Shown here one piece after another: positions 1-7,630 of a DNA stretch of 24,963 bases (its first letter is position 1; each line of letters begins with the position of its first letter). Source of the DNA: an uncultured Agathobaculum sp. (lineage in GTDB: Bacteria; Bacillota; Clostridia; Oscillospirales; Butyricicoccaceae); the NCBI GenBank assembly GCA_944376955.1, contig CALWEB010000033.1, positions 1-24,963 on the forward strand. Reading direction: 5' to 3'. The notes below the pieces were generated by a model that did no database searches, was not told where the DNA came from, and worked only from the letters and a program-made list of their open reading frames with translations. The position numbers were made by a program, and so were the translations under genes.

Positions 1-799
1 TGATCCGATCCCGATATCGATTGGTAATACGTCTGCCCTCCTGATCGAACAGATGCGAACCAACCTCACCGGTCAGCTGCTGCCCTTCTTCCAGCTGAGC
101 GATATCTTTGATATCCACACCAACAAATGAGTAGCGTAAATCCACACTTTCGTATGCGCCGATACCCACTACCGCAATATTGCAGGACTGGATGACACGA
201 TACGTATCAATAAAGCTCGGTTCCTGTTGCAGTGATTTTTTCATTTCTGCACTGCTGACCACAATCGGAGCAAACAGCATAAATGGTTTTGCCCCCAAGC
301 GACTGGAAATATTATGTACGATTTCATTTGCTGCGGTATTTTGCGGCTCACTGTTTCGGCTACCCAACATCTGCACCACCGTGATATCCTTTTTATGCAC
401 AGAAGGCATTTGTTCCGCCATTGCTGCCAACGTGTTGCCACGCGTCAACCCAATCACATCACCATCTCGTAGGATGGTAGTCAAGTATTGTGCCGCTGCC
501 GCGCCCAAATCACGGAATACATCTTGTTCACCAGCAATGTCCACAACGCGGATATCGAGTAAACCAAATTTTTCTTTTAATCGGGTTTCCAATTCCAACA
601 GCGTTGTGCTGGAATTGGCGTTGATCGTAATATGCACAATACCGCTTTCCAAACAATCGGCCAGAATTCGATTGACCCGCTGACGTGACATGTTCATCCG
701 CTGGGCAATCTGTTCTTGTGTACATCCTTCTTTGTAATAGTAATGTGCAACACGGGTAAATTCCGCAATCTGCGCGTCCGTCAGTTTTTTCCCATTCAT
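1..799 (-). CDS. SorC-family sugar-binding transcriptional regulator (partial, C-terminus outside window)
   Basis: This is an open frame of 266 codons that starts at the ATG at 799 and runs off the window edge without a stop, so the C-terminal part is missing. A GGGAGG site lies about 8 nt before the start. Residues about 8-57 form a helix-turn-helix (TQEQIAQRMNMSRQRVNRIL at 27-46), followed by the SorC sugar-binding domain with GLTRGNTL at 117-124, where the family usually has a phosphate-binding Gly/Thr loop. SorC/DeoR-type regulators bind a phosphorylated sugar and control the linked catabolic operon. It is the last gene of the nine-gene minus-strand cluster, 108 bp after the zinc dehydrogenase, and probably has its own weak promoter. 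The effector is probably the sugar phosphate made by the adjacent PTS (inference). Full SorC proteins are usually about 310-320 residues, so roughly 50 are missing. Confidence 0.9.
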   Translation of the reverse strand, partial: MNGKKLTDAQIAEFTRVAHYYYKEGCTQEQIAQRMNMSRQRVNRILADCLESGIVHITINANSSTTLLELETRLKEKFGLLDIRVVDIAGEQDVFRDLGAAAAQYLTTILRDGDVIGLTRGNTLAAMAEQMPSVHKKDITVVQMLGSRNSEPQNTAANEIVHNISSRLGAKPFMLFAPIVVSSAEMKKSLQQEPSFIDTYRVIQSCNIAVVGIGAYESVDLRYSFVGVDIKDIAQLEEGQQLTGEVGSHLFDQEGRRITNRYRDRI

Positions 800-832
800 G
801 CCGATCCCCCTCCCAACGCCTTTGTTATTTAT

Positions 833-861
833 ATTTTATACAAAAAATATGGAAAATGCAA
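833..861 (-). promoter_or_regulatory. Possible internal promoter for the SorC-family regulator
   Basis: On the minus strand TTGCAT (861-856) and TAAAAT (838-833) are separated by 17 nt in an AT-rich 108-bp gap between the zinc dehydrogenase and the regulator. No terminator is seen in the gap, so the regulator may be transcribed both from the operon promoter and from here. The evidence is the match to sigma-A boxes only. Confidence 0.45.
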
Positions 862-907
862 CCATATTTGTTCGCGCATCAGGAAAAGCAACCAGCCGTT
901 TTAGAGA

Positions 908-1954
908 TCAAAGCAGTACGCTCACCCGGAATTTCCCCGGCGTTGCCGCTTCTGCAAAGGCGTCTTGGATTTGGTCCAATGAATATTTGTTCTTTTCAAT
1001 CAGCGGTGCTACATTCACTACACCCTGATTGAGCATATCCGCTGCCGTGCAAAAGTCCGTCAAATCTGCTCCGAACGTTCCAATCAGTTCCAAGCGGCGA
1101 TAATGAATCACATTCGAATCGATATCAATGGCCGGAGCGGGATAAGCTGCACCGAAAAATAAAATGCGGCCATCCAGATGCTTGACCAGATCGAGCGCCT
1201 GTTGGTTTACTTTCGTGGCGGCAACTGCCAAAACCGCTGCATCCGCGCCTTTTCCACCCGTCAGGCGCATAACTTCCTGCACCGGATCGCAAGTGCTGCC
1301 ATCGATCACCTCAAAGCCCATTTCTCGGGCAACCCGCAGCTTGTGTTCCATTAGCTCAGAGACAATCACCCTGCATCCCAGCGCACGGGCCGCCTGTGCA
1401 TTCAGCAGTCCCATCGTACCCGCACCGACAACAATCACTGTTTCCAGCGGTTTGACCCGCAGTTTCTCCAATCCTTTAACAACCGCCGCCAACGGCTCCA
1501 TAAACGCCGCTTCACTGGGGGAAAGCGATGGATTCATTTTGATCAAGGCACGCGCTGGACGCACCGCATAATCCGCATAGGCAAACATCCCGCGGTAGCC
1601 GTCCGGGCTGATTTTTTTTGGCCCGATCTCATTGTTATCACATCCGCGCCCACGTTTGCAGCCATCACAAATACCGCAGGTGACATAAGCAAGTGCCACC
1701 CGGTCGCCCGGTTTCAGATCCAGCACCTTTTCACCAACCGCCACGACGGTACCCGCGCTTTCATGGCCGCTCGCCATCGGATAACCGCGGCCTTCCCGCT
1801 GTCCAAGCCATTGCTGATAATCCGTGGTGCAGATATTACATGCTTCCTGCTTGACCAGAACTTCATCCGGCCCCATTTCCGGTAACGGCCGCTCCCGCAC
1901 TTCCGCGTGCCCTTTTTCCGTCAGCACGCCAAATCGCATTGTTTTGATTTCCAT
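908..1954 (-). CDS. Zinc-dependent alcohol/polyol dehydrogenase (MDR family)
   Basis: A 348-residue medium-chain dehydrogenase, expected to oxidise or reduce a secondary alcohol with NAD(P). Visible features are the catalytic zinc ligands Cys42 (NICTTD) and His64-Glu65 (GHE), a structural-zinc lobe with Cys93, Cys96, Cys99 and Cys105, Glu153 in FMEP, and the Rossmann loop VGAGTMG at 176-182. The structural lobe spacing is C-x2-C-x2-C-x5-C, two residues shorter at the last step than the common x7. The start is the ATG at 1954 with AGGAGG overlapping the stop of the preceding gene. Relatives include sorbitol, galactitol-1-phosphate, threonine and sorbose-1-phosphate dehydrogenases. Its place in a PTS operon argues for a phosphorylated polyol or ketose substrate (inference). 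The exact substrate cannot be read from sequence. Confidence 0.9.
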   Translation of the reverse strand: MEIKTMRFGVLTEKGHAEVRERPLPEMGPDEVLVKQEACNICTTDYQQWLGQREGRGYPMASGHESAGTVVAVGEKVLDLKPGDRVALAYVTCGICDGCKRGRGCDNNEIGPKKISPDGYRGMFAYADYAVRPARALIKMNPSLSPSEAAFMEPLAAVVKGLEKLRVKPLETVIVVGAGTMGLLNAQAARALGCRVIVSELMEHKLRVAREMGFEVIDGSTCDPVQEVMRLTGGKGADAAVLAVAATKVNQQALDLVKHLDGRILFFGAAYPAPAIDIDSNVIHYRRLELIGTFGADLTDFCTAADMLNQGVVNVAPLIEKNKYSLDQIQDAFAEAATPGKFRVSVLL

Positions 1955-1963
1955 AGGTACCTC

Positions 1964-3130
1964 CTATACGCTTGCTTTCAGAATATTCAGGACGTCTTGT
2001 TGATCCAGCTGACGCATTCCACCGATTGGGCCGTCTTCGGTTACCAAAGCCGCGATTTCTTCCAACCGGTCACAGGATACACCCGCTTCCGTCAAGGTAA
2101 GCGGCACGCCCAAACCTCTCCAAAAATCGCGCAGTGCTTCAATACCAGCCACAGCCGTTTTTTCCGGATTTGCTTCATCATATGGGATATCCCATACCCG
2201 GACGGCAAATTGTGCAAACCGTTCAATATGTTCCCGGTATACGTATTCCATCCAGTGCGGCGTTAAAATAGACAGTGTCGCGCCATGCGCTAGGTTGGTA
2301 AAGCCGCCTAGGATATGCGAGATAAAGTGGCAGCTCCAATCCGGTACGCGGCCGCAGTCCAGCAGCCCGTTGTGCGCCAAATTCCCTGCAAACACGATTT
2401 CTGCGCGGGCGTCATAATCGGTCGGTTCCTGTAATGTGCGCGGCAGATTATGAATGATGGTTCGCAGCGTTGCTTCGCATAGCCGATCCGTCAGCTCTAC
2501 ATGCGGCTCGGCGGTAAAATACCGCTCCATCACATGACTCATCATGTCCACACCGCCGACAGCCATCGGGTACCGCGGCACAGTAAACGTCACTTCCGGA
2601 TCCATGATCGCAAATACCGGCCTTGTGTGTCCATTGGAGCCGAGTAATTTAATGTGTCCATCCTCATTGGTGATGACCGACCCTGCACTGGACTCGCTCC
2701 CCGTGGCAGGAATGGTCAACACAACACCAACCGGTAACGTATCCTGAATGATGTGCTTTTTGGTGTAGTGATCCCAAACATCGCCGTCGTAGGTCGCGCC
2801 CAAGCCAATCGCCTTGGCCGAGTCAATCACACTGCCTCCACCCAATGCCAGAATGAAATCAATCTTCTCCCGCTTACAGATCTCAATTCCTTCCTGCACC
2901 TTGCTCAGCACCGGATTCGGCTGCACACCGGTCAGCTCCACAACTTCCAGCCCTTGCGCCTGCAAGGACTGGAGTACCGTTTGGTAAATTGCAGAGTTTC
3001 GGATAAAATCATCTCCATAATGGTGGAACAGCACCCGTTTCCCATAAGGGCGGATTTCCTCTCCCACGCAGGACGCCATACCACGTCCAAAAATGATTTT
3101 AGTCGCATTCTGAAACTTGAAATTCCTCAT
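1964..3130 (-). CDS. Iron-type (group III) alcohol dehydrogenase, butanol-dehydrogenase-like
   Basis: A 388-residue cytoplasmic Fe-ADH that would interconvert an aldehyde and an alcohol using NAD(P)H. The nucleotide loop GGGS is at 97-100 with Asp103, and PATGSE is at 141-146. The metal ligands expected for the family are Asp195, His199, His268 and His282, and the H-x13-H spacing is preserved. Length and layout resemble NADH-dependent butanol dehydrogenases of Clostridia and FucO/YqhD relatives. The ATG at 3130 follows the aldolase stop by 8 nt. In a pathway with an aldolase it could reduce a released aldehyde to balance redox, as FucO does with lactaldehyde, or act on the polyol itself; both are inferences. 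It has no counterpart in the classic sorbose operons. Confidence 0.9.
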   Translation of the reverse strand: MRNFKFQNATKIIFGRGMASCVGEEIRPYGKRVLFHHYGDDFIRNSAIYQTVLQSLQAQGLEVVELTGVQPNPVLSKVQEGIEICKREKIDFILALGGGSVIDSAKAIGLGATYDGDVWDHYTKKHIIQDTLPVGVVLTIPATGSESSAGSVITNEDGHIKLLGSNGHTRPVFAIMDPEVTFTVPRYPMAVGGVDMMSHVMERYFTAEPHVELTDRLCEATLRTIIHNLPRTLQEPTDYDARAEIVFAGNLAHNGLLDCGRVPDWSCHFISHILGGFTNLAHGATLSILTPHWMEYVYREHIERFAQFAVRVWDIPYDEANPEKTAVAGIEALRDFWRGLGVPLTLTEAGVSCDRLEEIAALVTEDGPIGGMRQLDQQDVLNILKASV

Positions 3131-3138
3131 GTGATCTC

Positions 3139-4020
3139 TTACGCCTTTCCGTCCGAACCAAACAGCTGGATATAGTGTTCCAACTTGCGCCGGTACACTT
3201 CTGTGCCCACCATGGGAGCAACATTAAAGTTTTTCTTTTTGCCCGCGTACATTTCCAGTGCCGCTGCGATATCGGCATCGCTGCTGGACTCGCCACGCAT
3301 GAAGCACGCCATGGCTTCCCCAGCGGGATCTGCCATATCCGTGAACAAATTGATTTTCTGAATGCCGCATTCAATGCACTTTTTCAGATTCTCATCCCCA
3401 GTACCCGAGCCGCCGTGCAGCACCAACGGCACAGATACCATTCCGGCAATATCGCGCAGCAACTCAAAGTCCAAACGCGGTGTACCCTTATAAACGCCGT
3501 GCGACGTGCCGACTGCCACTGCAAGTGCGTCTACACCGGTTTCTTCCACAAAACGCTTTGCCTCTTCGCGATGCGTCAAACCGCTGTCACGCGTGGTCTC
3601 ATATTCTGTGCCGGTTCCAACATGGCCGAGTTCCGCCTCTACGGCAACCCCCATCGCATGTGCGATTTTGACCACTTCCCGCACCTCGCGCACATTTTCC
3701 TCATAGACCAGCTTGGACCGGTCGATCATAACCGAACTGTATCCACAGCGAAGCGCACACATGATCTCCTCAAACGGTCCTCCATGATCCAAATGCAGAG
3801 CCACAACCGCTTCCGGATGCTTTTTTGCATAAAATTTCACCACTTCGGCCGTTTCTTCCATATTGGTCGTCCCAAGGCAGGAGATGATCAGCGGTGCCTT
3901 CAAATGCAGTGCCGCCTGAAAGCATCCCTGCACGGAAGGGCTATTGTAAGCATCGGGCGCCGCAACGCCATACCGGCCTTTTTTCGCCTCATTTAAAATT
4001 TGATCAATTCCTATCAGCAT
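3139..4020 (-). CDS. Class II ketose-(bis)phosphate aldolase
   Basis: A 293-residue zinc aldolase of the FBA/GatY/SorG/IolJ superfamily that cleaves a ketose phosphate to dihydroxyacetone phosphate and an aldehyde. Visible are the base Asp78 with zinc ligand His79 in HLDHGG, the acidic VEAELG loop at 127-132, zinc ligand His174 in GTSHG, and zinc ligand His202 in LHGGSG. The substrate loop reads KINLFTD at 222-228 instead of the KINVNTE or KVNVATE of fructose- and tagatose-bisphosphate aldolases, so substrate preference may differ. It starts at the ATG at 4020, nine nt after the BtpA-like gene, with an AAGG site. No sugar-phosphate kinase is encoded in the window to make a bisphosphate. Confidence 0.9.
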   Translation of the reverse strand: MLIGIDQILNEAKKGRYGVAAPDAYNSPSVQGCFQAALHLKAPLIISCLGTTNMEETAEVVKFYAKKHPEAVVALHLDHGGPFEEIMCALRCGYSSVMIDRSKLVYEENVREVREVVKIAHAMGVAVEAELGHVGTGTEYETTRDSGLTHREEAKRFVEETGVDALAVAVGTSHGVYKGTPRLDFELLRDIAGMVSVPLVLHGGSGTGDENLKKCIECGIQKINLFTDMADPAGEAMACFMRGESSSDADIAAALEMYAGKKKNFNVAPMVGTEVYRRKLEHYIQLFGSDGKA

Positions 4021-4029
4021 ATGTAAACC

Positions 4030-4836
4030 TTACCCTTTCGCCGCATCGATAAATCTCTTGGCACGTTCCGGATCCACTTCATTCCACAGGATTCCATCCT
4101 TCTTGACGAATGTGCCTACCACCATGCCATCCGAGATCCGCAGCGCCTCCTTGATATTATCCGGTGTCACCCCGCTTGCAATCATGATGGGCCTATCTTG
4201 GAAACGCGTTTTGATCTGCTCCACCTCGGCAAAATCTGGTGCCAACCCCGCATGTTGTCCTGGTACTAAAACGCCCGCCGGATCCAGCACGCTGAATGCT
4301 GTATCCGCCATATCGGACTGACTGCGCGTATCCAGTGAAGTACCGCCGTGCGCATCGCAATAACAATAAATATTGACATTTTCCGCACCAATATTCCGGC
4401 GGAACCGCATGATATCGCCCGGATGGTACTGTGTCAACCCGCACATATCCGCATATACTCCACTGATATAGGCACGGATAAACTGTGCGTCAATCGCTTT
4501 GGCAATAGCAATCGCCGCATATGGATCCACCAAGACGCCGCAGCCATACGGGATCTCTACATCATCCAGCGCCTGTGAAACGATACGAGTATAGGACGCA
4601 ATGATCTCCGGTCCAACTTTGGATAAATAAGGCCGATCCCCTTCATTGGCAAACACAATGGCGTCAAACCCAGCATCCTGCAACGCGTGAATTTCGCGCT
4701 TCGCCCGGGCGACCTGATCCCGGAAAGTCGCTGTGCTATCGTAATGGGGTGTGCCTGGCAACGCAGCCAGATGCACGCAGCCGATAATCGGCTTGTCCGT
4801 TTTAAATATCTTTTTGTGATTTTCCATCCAATCCAT
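4030..4836 (-). CDS. BtpA/SgcQ-family TIM-barrel protein
   Basis: A 268-residue protein of the BtpA/SgcQ family (motifs IGCVHLAALPG near residues 18-28, DAIVFANEGD, DAHGGTS, and the phosphate-binding-like IASGVTPDN and GMVVGTFVKKDG near the C-terminus). BtpA was described in cyanobacteria as affecting photosystem I; SgcQ sits in an E. coli PTS locus of unknown substrate, and no enzymatic role is firmly assigned. The frame could open at a GTG at 4857, but AAGGAG lies 10 nt before the ATG at 4836, so the later start is chosen. It sits between the PTS and the aldolase, which suggests a sugar-phosphate step such as epimerisation or isomerisation (inference from fold and position). Confidence 0.85.
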   Translation of the reverse strand: MDWMENHKKIFKTDKPIIGCVHLAALPGTPHYDSTATFRDQVARAKREIHALQDAGFDAIVFANEGDRPYLSKVGPEIIASYTRIVSQALDDVEIPYGCGVLVDPYAAIAIAKAIDAQFIRAYISGVYADMCGLTQYHPGDIMRFRRNIGAENVNIYCYCDAHGGTSLDTRSQSDMADTAFSVLDPAGVLVPGQHAGLAPDFAEVEQIKTRFQDRPIMIASGVTPDNIKEALRISDGMVVGTFVKKDGILWNEVDPERAKRFIDAAKG

Positions 4837-4872
4837 ACAATACCGTCTCCTTATCACACATTTTATTCAAAA

Positions 4873-5721
4873 TCACCCAAGGAAATTGACAAACGTTAGC
4901 ACAAATCCAATGACAAACAATGTCAGCAGGACAAAGACAGAGGACTTCTGCTTTTTCTTCAGCAAATAAATGACCAGCGCCAACACTGCCAGCGGCATCA
5001 TGCAAGGCAAAATGCTATTGAGTACATCCTGCAAGACCACTTCCGAACCGCCAAAGGTGCCGGCAACAATCGTATTTACCTTGATATTTCCCGCTGCAAG
5101 CGCGCCAATGACGATCATGCTGACAATTTTGAGTGCATCGGTCACATTTTTGGTGGTATCGGACGCCAGCAGCTTCATGACCGCACCACGCCCCATCCGG
5201 TATCCTGAAAAGAACGAAAAGTAGCTGACAATCAGGGCATACGCCGTGAACCCAACGATATACAGAACCGGGCCGATCACATTTCCCTCTGTTGCAAGAT
5301 TGATGGAAATACCCAGCAGAATAACCTTGACAATAGACTGCGTTACCGAGTCGCCAATACCAGCCAGCGGACCCATCAACGCATTTTTCATGCTGTCAAT
5401 CATATCCGGCGCCACGTCATGTCCCATCGCACGTTCTTCTTCCAACGCACAGGTGGCACCTAAGATCATAGCACCCCAGTTATTTTCCGTGTTATAAAAC
5501 CGCATATGCCGGCTGAGGGTCTCCGCCCGGTCTTTTGTGCTGGAAAACAACTTTTCAACCACAGCGCTGATCGCCTGACAAAAGCCAAGCCCCATCAGCC
5601 GTTCGTAGTTATAGCACCGCTGTGCCCAGCAGATCCATCTCCACCAGGTTTTGAGCAGATCCTTCCGGTTGAGCAATCTTTTTTCCTGTTCTGTCGAAAC
5701 CGCTTTGTTTTCCGTATTCAC
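4873..5721 (-). CDS. PTS mannose/fructose/sorbose family, IID membrane component
   Basis: A 282-residue IID subunit (EIID-AGA/Man type). The N-terminal cytoplasmic part holds RKDLLKTWWRW and NYERLMGLGF, followed by FYNTENNWGAMILGATCALEE and the ALMGPLAGIGDSV loop. Hydrophobic stretches in the C-terminal half form the membrane segments, with a positively charged KKKQK loop. Together with IIC it forms the sugar channel. The start is taken as the GTG at 5721, one base after the IIC stop, because AAGGAGG lies 6 nt before it; an in-frame upstream start would overlap IIC by 65 nt without a better site. The sequence does not show which mannose-family sugar is carried. Confidence 0.93.
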   Translation of the reverse strand: MNTENKAVSTEQEKRLLNRKDLLKTWWRWICWAQRCYNYERLMGLGFCQAISAVVEKLFSSTKDRAETLSRHMRFYNTENNWGAMILGATCALEEERAMGHDVAPDMIDSMKNALMGPLAGIGDSVTQSIVKVILLGISINLATEGNVIGPVLYIVGFTAYALIVSYFSFFSGYRMGRGAVMKLLASDTTKNVTDALKIVSMIVIGALAAGNIKVNTIVAGTFGGSEVVLQDVLNSILPCMMPLAVLALVIYLLKKKQKSSVFVLLTLFVIGFVLTFVNFLG

Positions 5722-5722
5722 G

Positions 5723-6469
5723 TTAACCCTCCTTTTTCCTTGCAAGCATGTAAAGAACTGCGATACAGGCGCCGAGAATGGCAACAAACATAATATTCAC
5801 ATTGAGATACGCAACCAGGAAGAAACCGATCACTGCGTAAGGCAGGAACTTCTTATCCCATACATAGGTCAGCAGCAAACCGATGCCAAGCGCCGGAATC
5901 AATCCACCGGTAACCCCCAGCGCAGTAATGATTTTTGCAGGAATCACTGCCATCAGCTTTTCAATGGCCTGCGAACCCAGATACATTGCCAAGAAGCTGG
6001 GAATAAAATAGCAGAGGAACGGCACCACCTGAGAACCGTACTGGTTCATCATGCGGACCATCTTTGCGTTGCCCGCAGCCGCATATTGATCCGCTTTATG
6101 CACCACGATAGAATTGAGTGTCATATACGCATTGCGGCAAAGCAACCCAAGCGATCCAAGTGCCACTGCTACCGTCAGGCCGGCTTCCGCCGCCAATCCA
6201 GCAGACATTGTCAATGCAGTTCCCAAATAGCCTGCGATTGCCAGCTCGCTGGGTAATGTGCCGCCAACTGCAATGGCGCCCAGATAAGCCAGCTGAATCG
6301 TTGCACCAACCTGTAAGCCGTACGTGATATCACCGAATAAAATGCCACACACCAAACCGCCAACCAATGGACCGCCCAGATAAAATGACCACCGTAAAAA
6401 CATGGGCATTGCCGTTGCCACATACCAGGTAATCAAGGCAACAATTACCGCCAATAGGACTTGATTCAT
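5723..6469 (-). CDS. PTS mannose/fructose/sorbose family, IIC membrane component
   Basis: A 248-residue, mostly hydrophobic IIC permease subunit with about seven predicted membrane segments. Family traits include GGPLVGGLVCGILFGD, GATIQLAYLG and GTLPSELAIAGYLGTA in the first third and ALGVTGGLIPALGIGLLL near residue 185. It begins at the ATG at 6469, preceded by GGAGA 10 nt upstream, and ends one base before the IID start, so the two are probably translationally coupled. It pairs with IID in the membrane and receives phosphate from IIB. Confidence 0.93.
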   Translation of the reverse strand: MNQVLLAVIVALITWYVATAMPMFLRWSFYLGGPLVGGLVCGILFGDITYGLQVGATIQLAYLGAIAVGGTLPSELAIAGYLGTALTMSAGLAAEAGLTVAVALGSLGLLCRNAYMTLNSIVVHKADQYAAAGNAKMVRMMNQYGSQVVPFLCYFIPSFLAMYLGSQAIEKLMAVIPAKIITALGVTGGLIPALGIGLLLTYVWDKKFLPYAVIGFFLVAYLNVNIMFVAILGACIAVLYMLARKKEG

Positions 6470-6487
6470 ACGTATTTCATCTCCAGT

Positions 6488-6949
6488 CTATCTTTTGAAT
6501 TCACTTTTCGCATCGTCTGGAAGCAGCTGCATGTTCACCTTCCAGCCCAAGCGCTGCAAATCAGCCAGTTTCTCTTTTTCTTCTTCACTCAGATAGGCAT
6601 ATTTGGTATATTTTTTTCGCTGCGGCGTTGTTGCCACATTGCCGACGATCAATTCTCCAACTGCAACGCCTTCATGCAGCGCTTCCCATGCTTCCATCGG
6701 ACCCTTGAACAAAATGATGGCGTGTTTCCCATCTTCGTGCTGCATCATTTCTCTGAATTGCTGAACCTCTGCAACCTCCACTTTAATATTGCTCGGCGCC
6801 GCCAACTGGTAGACCTGCTGCATGAACGCATCATGCGCTGCCACTTCATCGACAATCACTACGGTGTTGGCTCCTGTCTTCGCCTGCCAAGCCACCATCA
6901 CCTGCCCATGGATCAATCGCTCATCAATCCGATACAATACTGCTTCCAT
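6488..6949 (-). CDS. PTS mannose/fructose/sorbose family, IIB component
   Basis: A 153-residue cytoplasmic IIB domain of the mannose/sorbose class. The phosphorylated residue is predicted to be His14 in RIDERLIHGQV, the signature of this IIB type (other PTS classes use Cys). IIB takes phosphate from IIA and passes it to the incoming sugar at IIC/IID. The frame is open upstream to 7012, but the ATG at 6949 has GGAGGG five nt before it and gives the normal N-terminus. It is encoded separately from IIA, with 46 nt between them, as in sorbose-type systems and unlike the fused ManX. Confidence 0.94.
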   Translation of the reverse strand: MEAVLYRIDERLIHGQVMVAWQAKTGANTVVIVDEVAAHDAFMQQVYQLAAPSNIKVEVAEVQQFREMMQHEDGKHAIILFKGPMEAWEALHEGVAVGELIVGNVATTPQRKKYTKYAYLSEEEKEKLADLQRLGWKVNMQLLPDDAKSEFKR

Positions 6950-6995
6950 GTTTTCCCTCCATTCTGCAACTGTAATCCTGCATACATTCTTTGCT

Positions 6996-7406
6996 TTATC
7001 GTTCTCCTGCAAGTTCTGCCATTAAATCTCGAATTCCTTCCGTACCAACCTCCATTGCAATTTTCTTTAACTCCTGACAGGGCATCTCTCGGATCAGCGG
7101 CACAATCTCCAGCAACATGGGAAGGTTCACACCTGTAATCACTTCCATGTTCTTCCCTTGTTCCTTTGCTTGACCAATCAGCGATGCCGCAATATTGAAC
7201 GGCGTTCCGCCAAACAGATCCGCAAGAATCAGGAAATCCTTTTCCGCATCTTCCAATACCAATTTACGAAGTGACATGCGAAATCCTTCAATGTCCACCC
7301 CCAGTCCAAGCGCTTCCAGCCCTTCACGGTCTGCAATAAATAAGCCCGTCGATTCATACAAACATTTCGCAAGCTCCCCATGCGTCAAGATGATGACCTT
7401 TCCCAT
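6996..7406 (-). CDS. PTS mannose/fructose/sorbose family, IIA component
   Basis: A 136-residue IIA protein. The phosphoryl acceptor from HPr is His9 in ILTHGELA; DLFGGTPFN at 63-71 and TGVNLPMLLE at 91-100 are the other family signatures. The start is the ATG at 7406 with GGAGG four to five nt upstream, not the in-frame start at 7433. It is the first gene of the long minus-strand operon, downstream of a good promoter and a 14-bp palindrome. Confidence 0.94.
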   Translation of the reverse strand: MGKVIILTHGELAKCLYESTGLFIADREGLEALGLGVDIEGFRMSLRKLVLEDAEKDFLILADLFGGTPFNIAASLIGQAKEQGKNMEVITGVNLPMLLEIVPLIREMPCQELKKIAMEVGTEGIRDLMAELAGER

Positions 7407-7419
7407 ATTTCCTCCAATC

Positions 7420-7433
7420 ATGACATTTGTCAT
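7420..7433. promoter_or_regulatory. 14-bp palindrome in the PTS operon leader, candidate operator
   Basis: ATGACA-TT-TGTCAT is a perfect 6-2-6 inverted repeat between the predicted -10 box and the IIA ribosome-binding site, about 20-35 nt into the transcript. The position suits a repressor site, and the SorC-family regulator at the operon end is the obvious candidate. No second copy was found near the regulator gene, so the link is an inference. Confidence 0.4.
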
Positions 7434-7458
7434 AGTGCATTACTTATGTTGCAATATG

Positions 7459-7487
7459 AGTGTACAACCATTAAAAACGCTAGTCAA
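7459..7487 (-). promoter_or_regulatory. Promoter of the PTS/aldolase/dehydrogenase operon
   Basis: On the minus strand TTGACT (7487-7482), a 17-nt spacer and TACACT (7464-7459) match sigma-A boxes at five and four of six positions. It lies 53 bp before the IIA start in an AT-rich gap, and no other promoter is needed until the regulator. Confidence 0.75.
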
Positions 7488-7581
7488 CACATTCCAACAA
7501 ATTATTTATTTTTCTCTGTTTTATCAAAAAAACTCACTATTTTTTGTGTGAAATAACAAGATAATTGGATTTTTTTGTATG

Positions 7582-7613
7582 AAAAAAAAGGCGTTGTCGC
7601 ATATGACAACGCC
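7582..7613 (-). terminator. Intrinsic terminator at the end of the thiamine salvage operon
   Basis: A perfect 9-bp stem (GGCGTTGTC at 7613-7605 with its complement at 7598-7590, read on the minus strand) with a 6-nt loop is followed by eight T residues. It lies 17 bp after the last thi gene and separates that operon from the PTS operon promoter on the same strand. Confidence 0.93.
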
Positions 7614-7630
7614 CCTATTATTCCTATTCT

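Noticed and set aside
3175..3996. A 273-codon plus-strand frame opposite the aldolase
   Set aside because: The aldolase on the other strand has all zinc ligands; the antisense product has a His/Arg/Cys-rich composition and no motif.
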